Assembly (NCBI GenBank): GCA_005893305.1
Contig: VBOZ01000036.1
Coordinates: 1 to 57,751, forward strand
DNA length: 57,751 bases
DNA from: Candidatus Eisenbacteria bacterium
Lineage (GTDB): Bacteria > Eisenbacteria > RBG-16-71-46 > SZUA-252
Direction of reading: 5' to 3'
Shown: positions 35,182 to 42,408 of the stretch, in pieces
Numbering within the stretch: the stretch's first letter is position 1
Layout: the number at the start of each line of letters is the position of its first letter
Notes under the pieces: generated by a model
Databases searched by the model: none
What the model saw: only the letters and a program-made list of their open reading frames with translations
Told to the model about the DNA's origin: nothing
Program-made: the position numbers and the translations under genes

Positions 35182-35712
35182 CTAGCTCACCCCCTCGAGG
35201 ATGTCGCGAATCGCTTCGATCGTGTTCCAATTGCGGGTGGTTGCGGGGACGCCGAAGATCTTCTCGACGACCTCGTTGGGGTACAGGAGCGATCGGCCGA
35301 GCCGTCGCCAAAGGCTGACCGCGAACTTGCCTGAGACGGCCACGACCTTGACCTGCCATTCTGCGCCGTCAGGGCGGAGGATCGGAAGGCGAGGCAACGT
35401 CTGGGGCCGCTTCCCCAAGACGGTGACGAACCGCTTCGCGCCCTTCGGGATCGGCTGACCCGCGAAAGGATCCGTCCACACCAAGTTCTGGAGATCGGCC
35501 GCTGGGCAGATCATCAGCTCGGCCTTGAACGGCAGCCTCTTGTTTAACTCGGCCCGCAGCTTCGCCTGGCTGACCGTCTTCCGCACCACGAATGTCCCCG
35601 CCGCGCCCACGTTGACGACGTCGAGGGCCACCAACTCCTTCGCGAGCGCCGCGGGACGGAAGGTCTTGTGCCCCCCGACATTCACGCCCCTCATGAACAC
35701 GACCAAAGCCAT
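35182..35712 (-). CDS. DUF1697 family protein
   Basis: A 176-residue protein with the DUF1697 opening ALVVFMRGVNVGGHKTFRPAALAKEL and the GAAGTFVVRKT segment (family GNVVF-type strand), followed by the conserved FGVPATTRNWNTIEAI near the C-terminus. Function of the family is unknown. Upstream, 35 bases short of the divergent flavoprotein gene, there is a small direct repeat of GGAATCCT (35732 and 35741). Confidence 0.88.
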   Translation of the reverse strand: MALVVFMRGVNVGGHKTFRPAALAKELVALDVVNVGAAGTFVVRKTVSQAKLRAELNKRLPFKAELMICPAADLQNLVWTDPFAGQPIPKGAKRFVTVLGKRPQTLPRLPILRPDGAEWQVKVVAVSGKFAVSLWRRLGRSLLYPNEVVEKIFGVPATTRNWNTIEAIRDILEGVS

Positions 35713-35764
35713 GTCCCTTCCCCCGTGGTTTCAGGAATCCTGGGAATCCTACTAGAATCAGCCA

Positions 35765-37087
35765 ATGAATGACCCAGTCATCGTAATCGGCGCCGGAGCT
35801 GCGGGGTTCATGGCGGCGATTTTCTCAGCTGGCGGCCCCGGCGGCGGCGGCGACGCTCTGAACGGCAAGCGCCGCGTCCTCCTCCTCGAGCGGACCCACG
35901 ACGGCGGTCGGAAGATCCTCATGAGTGGCGGAGGGCGTTGCAACGTTCTCCCCTCCGAGCTCGACCCCGCGCGCTTCGTCACTGCTTCCTCCCCGAACAC
36001 CTTGAAGAAGCTCCTCCTTGCCTGGCCCCTCCGAGAGCAGCGGCGCTTCTTCGAGGAGGATCTCGGTATCCAGCTCGCCCTCGAGGAGGGAACCGGAAAG
36101 CTCTTCCCGGTTTCGAACAAGGCAAAGGACGTACGCGATAGTTTGCGCGCGATGGCCGAGCGAAACGGCGTCGAGATGCGCTTTGACGCGTACGTGAATG
36201 GGTTGGAGCCGGAGGGAGCGGCGAGCGCCGGTCGTGAGGCGGGCGGCGGCAAGGCGGGCGGCGACGACGCATCGCCCTCGTGGAAGGTTCGCCTCGCGAG
36301 CGGCGTCTTCCTCCGCGCCTCGCGCGTCATCATCGCGACCGGCGGACTCTCGATCCCCGCGACCGGAAGCGACGGTACCGGCATCGACATCGTGCGCCGC
36401 CTCGGTCACACGATCCACGACACTTATCCCGCGCTGACCCCGCTCACCTTGGTGCCGCCTCGATACGGCGCTCTCTCGGGCATTTCGCTGCCAGTCTCGC
36501 TGGAGGCACCGGGCCCGAAGCGAAAGTTCACGACTCGGGGAGGGTTCCTATTCACCCACAAGGGTTATAGCGGTCCATCGGTGCTCAATCTCTCGCACCT
36601 CGCCATACTCTCGAAGCGTGACGGCGGCCCCGCCCAGGAGATATTTGTCCAATGGACAGAGCGGGACGAGAAGGCGTGGGACCGTGCGCTCCGAGAGGGG
36701 GAGGGCTCGGTGCTCACCGCGCTCCGACGCAGCCTGCCCGCGCGCCTCGCCGAAGCGCTCCTCGAGGATGTTCGGGTCGACGGCACGACGCCGCTCTCCC
36801 AGCTATCCCGCGATGAACGCCTCCGCGTTGTGGAAGCGCTAACTCACCACCGCCTCCCTTGGACCGGCGACGAGGGATACAAGCGCGCCGAGGTCACCGG
36901 CGGCGGGGTCGCGCTCAACGAGATCGATCCGCGCACGCTCGAAAGCCGGCTCCACCCTGGTCTTTACCTCTGTGGCGAGATCCTGGACGCGTTCGGCCCC
37001 ATCGGCGGCTATAACTTCGCTTGGGCGTTCTCGACCGGCCGCGCCGCGGGCCTCGGGGCGGCACGGCCGCCGGGAGGCGACTCATGA
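35765..37087 (+). CDS. HI0933/YhiN-type flavoprotein (NAD(P)/FAD-dependent oxidoreductase)
   Basis: A 440-residue FAD protein. The dinucleotide-binding motif IVIGAGAAGFMAA is at the N-terminus, followed by the family block HDGGRKILMSGGGRCNVLP, and the C-terminal GLYLCGEILDAFGPIGGYNFAWAFSTG that completes the FAD site. Family members include BaiN-like proteins; most have unknown substrates. A Gly/Ala/Lys-rich insertion (EPEGAASAGREAGGGKAGG) near residue 145 and another short one after residue 22 are unlike relatives. It stands alone on the plus strand. Confidence 0.85.
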   Translation: MNDPVIVIGAGAAGFMAAIFSAGGPGGGGDALNGKRRVLLLERTHDGGRKILMSGGGRCNVLPSELDPARFVTASSPNTLKKLLLAWPLREQRRFFEEDLGIQLALEEGTGKLFPVSNKAKDVRDSLRAMAERNGVEMRFDAYVNGLEPEGAASAGREAGGGKAGGDDASPSWKVRLASGVFLRASRVIIATGGLSIPATGSDGTGIDIVRRLGHTIHDTYPALTPLTLVPPRYGALSGISLPVSLEAPGPKRKFTTRGGFLFTHKGYSGPSVLNLSHLAILSKRDGGPAQEIFVQWTERDEKAWDRALREGEGSVLTALRRSLPARLAEALLEDVRVDGTTPLSQLSRDERLRVVEALTHHRLPWTGDEGYKRAEVTGGGVALNEIDPRTLESRLHPGLYLCGEILDAFGPIGGYNFAWAFSTGRAAGLGAARPPGGDS

Positions 37088-37091
37088 CCGC

Positions 37092-37447
37092 TCACGTCTT
37101 GAGCATCCAGACGCCCCACGTAACTCGCCCAGCTTTCTGGTCCGTCAATGGACGGCCCGTCATCTTGAGGGTCAGCTTGACCTGGCCGTGGTGGTAGCCC
37201 TCGTGCCAGATCATGTGCTGAAGGAAAAGGATCGGGTGGTCGTAGTGCAGGATCATTGCCTGACCTGCTCGCCCACCCACTCCTTCTCGGGTAGCTCTCT
37301 GGCGAACTCAGGGGCATCCCCCGAGATGAACACCAGTCGCACAGAGATCTCGGCCACGAACGCCGCGACGTGCTCCGCGTGATCGGGCGGAATCTTTGCA
37401 AAGACGCCCGAGAGCGTCGCGTCATGCGGGACCTTGGAATAGAATCC
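37092..37447 (-). pseudogene. DinB-family protein, frameshifted and N-terminally truncated
   Basis: Two reading frames carry consecutive parts of one protein. Frame 1 (37447 to about 37258) reads TLSGVFAKIPPDHAEHV ... KEWVGEQVRQ then stops. Frame 2 (from about 37270 to 37092) continues with AMILHYDHPILFLQHMIWHEGYHHGQVKL, where the His residues are the DinB metal ligands. No start codon or N-terminal 40-50 residues are seen, and the frame-1 part directly follows the stop of the upstream membrane gene in the same frame. It is either a decayed gene or a sequence error combined with truncation. Confidence 0.7.
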
Positions 37448-38212
37448 TCACCTCGCCGGCGTAGGCACCAGCCTTGCACCTTCGTGCGCCTCGCGCGCTA
37501 ACCTTGCGAGGCAAATAAAGTGGAGCAGCATTGATACCGGCACCGCGAAGGTCGGTACCAGGATCATCGGATACACGCCCATCGCGGCGGCTGCCGGAAC
37601 CCGCGAGGCACTCAAGAGGCTAGCGAGAAACCCGGTCCCCATCCCCACCGCTACGAACAGATCGAGCACCCCAACCACGTTCCAAGAAATGGCGATCGGA
37701 CGCGCGCCCGGGACACTCCGCGCGAGCGCCAGCGCTACGAGTGGCGCCGCGAGGCCGATCGCAACGTCCCCCCATCCGGCCGGCAGCGCGAAGTGCGCCG
37801 GGAGCTGTCCCTGGATAAGGAGGATCACGAAAACCACCCCGATGGCCCTGTATACCTGCACTCCGTGCAGGGTCGGTAGGGGCACGGCCGAGATCACGCG
37901 ACGCAGCGACGAGGAGCGCCAGATGGCCAGAAGGGCGAACGCCATTGGCACCGCGTCGAGGATCGGGATGATGGGCGTGAGCAAGAAAGGGTCCCGATGA
38001 AGTATTGACGCAGGTCGTGGGGCGAGCAGCAGAGCCGCCCCAAACCACGCGCCGAGGAAGAGTCCGGAGCCCGTCCGGACCGCGCGCTGGGAGGCAGACG
38101 AAAGGTCGCTCCGCCCCGTCGCGGAGGAGACGATTCTCCACACGATAACGGCGACCGCGAGGTTCGTCGCGATCACGACGAAGGTGATGTACCAAGGAAT
38201 GGTGGGAATCAT
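37448..38212 (-). CDS. Multi-pass membrane protein, family unknown
   Basis: About 254 residues with six to seven hydrophobic segments, from WYITFVVIATNLAVAVIVW at the N-terminus to VPTFAVPVSMLLHFICLARLA near the end. No catalytic motif is recognised. The start ATG 38212 is fixed by a strong AAAGGAG Shine-Dalgarno eight bases upstream; a longer in-frame start at 38254 lacks one. It is immediately downstream of a MarR regulator gene on the same strand, and a candidate operator lies in front of it, so it may be a target of that regulator. Confidence 0.7.
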   Translation of the reverse strand: MIPTIPWYITFVVIATNLAVAVIVWRIVSSATGRSDLSSASQRAVRTGSGLFLGAWFGAALLLAPRPASILHRDPFLLTPIIPILDAVPMAFALLAIWRSSSLRRVISAVPLPTLHGVQVYRAIGVVFVILLIQGQLPAHFALPAGWGDVAIGLAAPLVALALARSVPGARPIAISWNVVGVLDLFVAVGMGTGFLASLLSASRVPAAAAMGVYPMILVPTFAVPVSMLLHFICLARLAREAHEGARLVPTPAR

Positions 38213-38228
38213 GGCTGCGCTCCTTTCA

Positions 38229-38243
38229 TGTGTAGATACAACT
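38229..38243. promoter_or_regulatory. Candidate MarR operator before the membrane protein gene
   Basis: TGTGTAGATACAACT, an imperfect dyad (TGTA-GA-TACA core). It resembles the site at 38767-38781 at 12 of 15 positions and lies 17-31 bases upstream of the membrane protein start. Confidence 0.45.
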
Positions 38244-38270
38244 GTTGCGGGCAAAAAAACACTCTGCCCT

Positions 38271-38756
38271 CTAGATTCCGGCCCCGCGCCGGGCGCGCGT
38301 GACTGTCGGCCTTGTCCGCGGCGCCCCAGCGATCACCGCCATCTCCCCGAGCATGGCCTTCAGGCGCTTTTCACCCACCCGTGCGCTCAGCTCCGCCTGG
38401 GCGCGCTCCCAAGCCGGCGTCGACCTTTCGAACACCTTTCTGCCGGCCGAGGTGATTCGCCAGTACCGCTCACGCCGATCGCTGCCCGTCGAGCACTCAA
38501 GCCACCCCTCGTTCTCGAGAGGCCGCAATGTCCGGCTCAGCGTCGTGATATCCAGGGCGAGAAATTCGCCCAGCTGCCCCTGCGTCATCTCTCCTGCCAA
38601 ACGCATGACCTGGAGCAGCGTGAACTGGGCAGTGTTTAGCCCAAGCGGCCGAAGCTCCCGGTCATACGCCTGCGTAATGGCGCGGCTGGCACGACGCAAG
38701 CTCGCGCACGCACAAGGGAGAACCGGGAGCCCCTTCATCCGTTCCATCTCTTCCAT
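38271..38756 (-). CDS. MarR family transcriptional regulator
   Basis: A 161-residue winged-helix regulator: LNTAQFTLLQVMRLAGEMTQGQLGEFLALDITTLSRTLRPLE covers the DNA-binding helices and the wing follows with DRRERYWRITSAGRKVFE. A Cys pair (PCACASLRR) near residue 14 recalls redox- or thiol-sensing MarR proteins, but this is only suggestive. Short dyads of the same type are found in front of this gene and in front of the downstream membrane gene, consistent with autoregulation. Confidence 0.88.
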   Translation of the reverse strand: MEEMERMKGLPVLPCACASLRRASRAITQAYDRELRPLGLNTAQFTLLQVMRLAGEMTQGQLGEFLALDITTLSRTLRPLENEGWLECSTGSDRRERYWRITSAGRKVFERSTPAWERAQAELSARVGEKRLKAMLGEMAVIAGAPRTRPTVTRARRGAGI

Positions 38757-38766
38757 ACCTCCAGTA

Positions 38767-38781
38767 TATGCAGATGCAACT
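38767..38781. promoter_or_regulatory. Candidate MarR operator before the regulator gene
   Basis: TATGCAGATGCAACT with the dyad AGTATATGCA-GA-TGCAACT, just 11 bases upstream of the regulator start. Similar to the site at 38229-38243. Confidence 0.45.
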
Positions 38782-38833
38782 ATCAGGTGAAGGGATTCCT
38801 ATAATGGGGTACCAGAGGGTCGGGAACGACAAA

Positions 38834-39679
38834 CTACGGGGCTCGGGCGCTGACCACCGGCACGAACCACACGGCGTAGCCGCGCGGGTCGCGGATGTTG
38901 GCGATCATCTGGTCGAAGTACGCCTTCGCCTCCTCCCGCTTGAACCGGGTGAACTCGGCGACCACCTCCACGTAGCCGTCCCGCCACGCCTCTATGATCG
39001 CGGCGAACGTCTCGCGCGGCACGCGGATCGTGTCGACCACGACGTAATCGATCGAAATATCTTTAAGTCCCAGATCCATGAGAATCCCGAACACGTGGCG
39101 CCCGATAAATAGATCCGTCTCGGTCGCCTCGCCGAATCGCGCCGGCGCCTCGTGCCAGAAATCGCGCGGATCCAACTTCCGGCGCTCGAAGTGGAGCATC
39201 CCGTAGTCCTCGGGAATCAGGTGCAGCCGGCCGCCGCGCTTGGTGACGCGCACCTGCTCCGCGAGCACACGGTCGGGATGCGGGATCGAATGCAGCACGT
39301 GGCGGCTGACCGTCAGGTCGAACGCATGGTCGGGGGCGCGAAGCTCGTACGCGCTCTGATTCTCGAACCGCAGCCGGGGCGCCAGGCTCCCATAGCGCGC
39401 GCGTGCCCGCTCGAGGCTCTGGTCGAGGACGTCAACGCCGAGCACGTCCGCGCGCGGAAACATCTCGGCGAGGCGCGACGAACCCTCCCCCGTCCCGCAA
39501 CCCACATCAAGAATGCGGACGTCATCCGGCAGCCCGTAGCGCCGGATCAGCTCGGACTCCTGCGGCCAGATGGCCCGCGCCTGCGCGTCGAGAGTACGCA
39601 CCATCGACTCGTCGGCCATCTGCTTCGACTGGGGATTGAGGTCTGTCACGGCTCCCGGTTCTCCATCACGCAGTGCCAC
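38834..39679 (-). CDS. SAM-dependent class I methyltransferase
   Basis: About 281 residues with the SAM motif ILDVGCGTGEGSSRLAEMFP near residue 56, the acidic motif II VLGVDVLDQSLERARARY and the motif LTVSRHVLHSIPHPDRVL, all typical of UbiE-type methyltransferases. Substrate unknown. Start is GTG at 39679 behind a G-rich tract; another GTG lies 30 bases inside. It is 13 bases after the DinB gene, so both may share a transcript. Confidence 0.82.
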   Translation of the reverse strand: MALRDGEPGAVTDLNPQSKQMADESMVRTLDAQARAIWPQESELIRRYGLPDDVRILDVGCGTGEGSSRLAEMFPRADVLGVDVLDQSLERARARYGSLAPRLRFENQSAYELRAPDHAFDLTVSRHVLHSIPHPDRVLAEQVRVTKRGGRLHLIPEDYGMLHFERRKLDPRDFWHEAPARFGEATETDLFIGRHVFGILMDLGLKDISIDYVVVDTIRVPRETFAAIIEAWRDGYVEVVAEFTRFKREEAKAYFDQMIANIRDPRGYAVWFVPVVSARAP

Positions 39680-39692
39680 TCGTGCCCCCCGC

Positions 39693-40166
39693 TCACACCG
39701 CGACGCCCGCGTGCGCCTTCTTGAGGACCGCGATCTGGCCCGCGTGATAGAGCATGTGCTGCAGCTCGCCGATGACCAGCGCGTACCACGTGTCTTCCAC
39801 GTTCGGCCGCTTCTCCAGAAGCTTCTCCGCGGGGAATCGGTTCACCGTCGCCACCAGCGCGCCTCCGGTCTCGTACAGCCGCGCCACCGCCGCCTCCCAT
39901 TCCGCCTCGTCCTTGAGCTTCGGAGGCGGCCAGTCCTGCGCTTCCGTCACCTCGGGTGCTTCGCCCCCCAGCCTGCGCCTGACGACCTCGTGCCAGGTCG
40001 TCGCGTGCAGCACCACCTCGGCGATGCTGTGTGCTTCCGGAATCGGGCGGTGAAGGGCCACCTCGCGCGTGACGCCGTCGAGCGTCTCGCGCCACGACGG
40101 CCCGTGCCAGGCGTCCCCGTTCAGCGCGCGGTTCATTTGGTCTCCCAGCCTCTGGCTCTCGTTCAT
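39693..40166 (-). CDS. DinB family protein
   Basis: A 157-residue four-helix DinB/YfiT-like protein. Putative metal ligands are His in EVVLHATTWHEVV and in GELQHMLYHAGQI near the C-terminus. Many members are thiol-dependent or metal-dependent transferases, but the substrate here is unknown. The start ATG at 40166 follows a GAGGGGGG tract. A broken relative is found at 37092-37447. Confidence 0.85.
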   Translation of the reverse strand: MNESQRLGDQMNRALNGDAWHGPSWRETLDGVTREVALHRPIPEAHSIAEVVLHATTWHEVVRRRLGGEAPEVTEAQDWPPPKLKDEAEWEAAVARLYETGGALVATVNRFPAEKLLEKRPNVEDTWYALVIGELQHMLYHAGQIAVLKKAHAGVAV

Positions 40167-40186
40167 TTCTCGCCCCCCTCTCGCAA

Positions 40187-40537
40187 TCACTTCAGAGTCA
40201 CTTGGTACGTTAGCAAGTGCTTGATCTTGCCGTTTCGCATGGTGAACGCGTCGGAGAACACCGCATCGAGAATGCCGCCCTCCAGTCGCCCCACCTGGAC
40301 CGCGCCCTCGGCGATCACCACATCGTTCTCCTCGGTCATCCGCTTGATCGCTATGGTCGGCTTGCCGACGAACGCGGGGTTCTCGATCTCCTTATCGATC
40401 GCTTCCTTCCCGACCAAGTGGAACGCGCCGGGCATCTCCCACACGATATCGTCCGTCATGCACGACAAGATTTGAGCGTGATCGCCCTTCCTGAAGCCGT
40501 CCATGTACTTTTCCACGGTCTTCTTGTTTTCCGTCAC
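40187..40537 (-). CDS. SnoaL-like/NTF2-fold protein
   Basis: A 116-residue protein with the typical NTF2-fold layout: an N-terminal helix (VEKYMDGFRKGDHAQILSCM), the strand TDDIVWEMPG, the GKEAIDKEI helix and C-terminal strands ending FTMRNGKIKHLLTYQV. Family members bind or isomerise small molecules; no specific role is visible. GTG start at 40537 overlaps the stop of the upstream membrane gene as GTGA. Confidence 0.8.
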   Translation of the reverse strand: MTENKKTVEKYMDGFRKGDHAQILSCMTDDIVWEMPGAFHLVGKEAIDKEIENPAFVGKPTIAIKRMTEENDVVIAEGAVQVGRLEGGILDAVFSDAFTMRNGKIKHLLTYQVTLK

Positions 40538-40935
40538 GTCTGCGCCCCTACCGCGTGAAGATCGCCCGGGCGGCCGCCGGCACTCACTTGCTTGCCCAGA
40601 CCGTCGACCATCCCCATGGCCGCGATCCCGACTGCCAAGTGGAGAACGCGGATTACCCAATGAAATTGCCCAGGAAATAGATTCGCCTGGGTCATCCCGA
40701 ACACGAGCATGATCGGACCCCACAGGATGGCGAGCGCAACGAAGCCCGGATTCGCCCCCGCCCGCGCGGCGAGGATGGCCTGCGTCAGGAGCGTCAGCAC
40801 CAATAGCGAGCCAAGCAGCATATGAAGTGGAATGAGCTGCAAGGCACGCCCGGTCCAGAAGAGGATGCCGAGCACGAGCAGTATGAGACCGGTGGTCCTG
40901 CCCACGACCTGAAGGATGGAAGCTGCCGATTTCAT
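40534..40935 (-). CDS. Small four-helix membrane protein
   Basis: A 133-residue protein with four hydrophobic helices: TTGLILLVLGILFWTG, LIPLHMLLGSLLVLTLLTQAI, GFVALAILWGPIMLVFGM and VIRVLHLAVGIAAMGMV. No family recognised with confidence. The ATG at 40935 follows an ideal AAAGGAGG Shine-Dalgarno sequence, which decides the start. It lies 13 bases after the hydrolase gene and is coupled to the SnoaL gene. Confidence 0.75.
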   Translation of the reverse strand: MKSAASILQVVGRTTGLILLVLGILFWTGRALQLIPLHMLLGSLLVLTLLTQAILAARAGANPGFVALAILWGPIMLVFGMTQANLFPGQFHWVIRVLHLAVGIAAMGMVDGLGKQVSAGGRPGDLHAVGAQT

Positions 40936-40948
40936 GGGTGCCTCCTTT

Positions 40949-42349
40949 CTATAGCGTCCGGCCGAAATGCGCAACGACCTCTGCTACGGCCGCGGCGACG
41001 GTCTCGGGATCATCGTAGAAGTGAAACTGCGTTCCCGCCATCCACTTGATTTCCGGCGCCACCGGCATCGCGGCAGCGTACCGGCGGACCCCGTCGGGGA
41101 TCGCGCCCTGCTCCGAGTGCACGAGCAGCGTCGGCTTGCGAAGACGCGGCGCACTGGCGATCGCGTTATAGCCCAGCCACTCGGGCCATGATGCCACCGC
41201 GTACCTGTTTCCCCACTGCGGTATGCCGCCGCGGAGTGGGTTCAAGTAATAGTCCAGGAATCCCGGATCGGGCCAGTACATTGCGGCCCGAGGGTCGGTG
41301 GTGCTTGCCGCGGGCACGGTGTCCAGAATTCCGTCGCGCATGTACCGCTCGGCGGCCCTCCGGCCGACCGTCGTGAGTGCCGCCGCGCCCTTCCCGCCGT
41401 ATACCTCTCGGCCGCCGTAGACGGACTCGGCTAGCTCAGCATCGTGAAGCCATGGGGCCACCAGGGCGATTGCCCGCACTCGTTCATCGGAGGCAGCTTC
41501 CTCGGCGGCATAGCCGGCGCTCGCGCAGACGCCGAGCAAGCCAATGCGGCCGCCATCCACGAGGTTGCTTGAAGCAAGGAAATCAACGGCGCTCCGGATG
41601 TCCTCCACCTTCTTCTTGGGCGACTCGAAATGACGGGGCTCGCCCTCGCTCTCCCCGTAGCCTCGGAAATCGAACGTCAGGGCCGCGTACCCGGCCGCCG
41701 CGAGGCGCTCAGCGTAAACAGCCGGCATCTGCTCCTTGACCGTTGTCCACGATCCAGTCACGACAATTGCCGGCAGACGAGAGTCACCCTCGCGGGGCCG
41801 GTAGAGAAGGCCCGTCAGCTCATCCCCCCGGCTCTTGAAACTTACGTGGTCGACACTATACGGAGGCGTGGGGCGGCCAGGCAGCCCCGCACGCGCCTTC
41901 GCCTCATCAAGGAGCCTTGCGTTCCCGGTGGACTCGCCCGGAGTCATGCGCATCCGGGTCACCTTCCATGAGCCGCCGAATTGCATGAGCTCGTAGTCGT
42001 ATCGTCCGTTTAGAACCCATTCGTCGCCACCGGCGACCCGATCCATCCGATGGGATGCTCGAAACGTCGCCGACACCCGGGCCGACTCCTGCTCCTTTCG
42101 AACACCATCGATCAGGACCGAATGCTCCGTTTGGTCGAATTCCGAGAGGAGCGGCTTCCAGCGCGCCACGATCTCCTCGGGGGTCAAGAGCTCCGGCGTT
42201 CCGTAGTCGAGCACGACGCGAGGGGCGAAGCTCTCCCGCATGGCGCCCCAGTTTCGCTTGTCCGCCTCCTGCGTGATTCTTTGGGCTACTTGAAGGACCG
42301 TCGATACGTCCTGCACCGGCCTCGAGTCAACATTCGTGTTCATAATCAT
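40949..42349 (-). CDS. SnoaL-type domain fused to an alpha/beta hydrolase
   Basis: A 466-residue two-domain protein. Residues 1-150 look like a SnoaL/NTF2-fold domain (QRITQEADKRNWGAMRESF ... WKVTRMRM). Residues 165-466 are an alpha/beta hydrolase: FDFRGYGESEGEPRHF, nucleophile region LGVCASAGYAAEE with Cys in place of the first Gly of GxSxG, and a C-terminal FHFYDDP that carries the likely catalytic His. Substrate unknown. The ATG at 42349 has GGAG seven bases upstream. It appears to head a small operon with the membrane protein and a separate SnoaL protein. Confidence 0.8.
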   Translation of the reverse strand: MIMNTNVDSRPVQDVSTVLQVAQRITQEADKRNWGAMRESFAPRVVLDYGTPELLTPEEIVARWKPLLSEFDQTEHSVLIDGVRKEQESARVSATFRASHRMDRVAGGDEWVLNGRYDYELMQFGGSWKVTRMRMTPGESTGNARLLDEAKARAGLPGRPTPPYSVDHVSFKSRGDELTGLLYRPREGDSRLPAIVVTGSWTTVKEQMPAVYAERLAAAGYAALTFDFRGYGESEGEPRHFESPKKKVEDIRSAVDFLASSNLVDGGRIGLLGVCASAGYAAEEAASDERVRAIALVAPWLHDAELAESVYGGREVYGGKGAAALTTVGRRAAERYMRDGILDTVPAASTTDPRAAMYWPDPGFLDYYLNPLRGGIPQWGNRYAVASWPEWLGYNAIASAPRLRKPTLLVHSEQGAIPDGVRRYAAAMPVAPEIKWMAGTQFHFYDDPETVAAAVAEVVAHFGRTL

Positions 42350-42408
42350 TTTCGTCGCTCCGGTTGTGGTTCACCGATCCATGGGTGCTTCCGCCCCACA
42401 CCGTTTCC

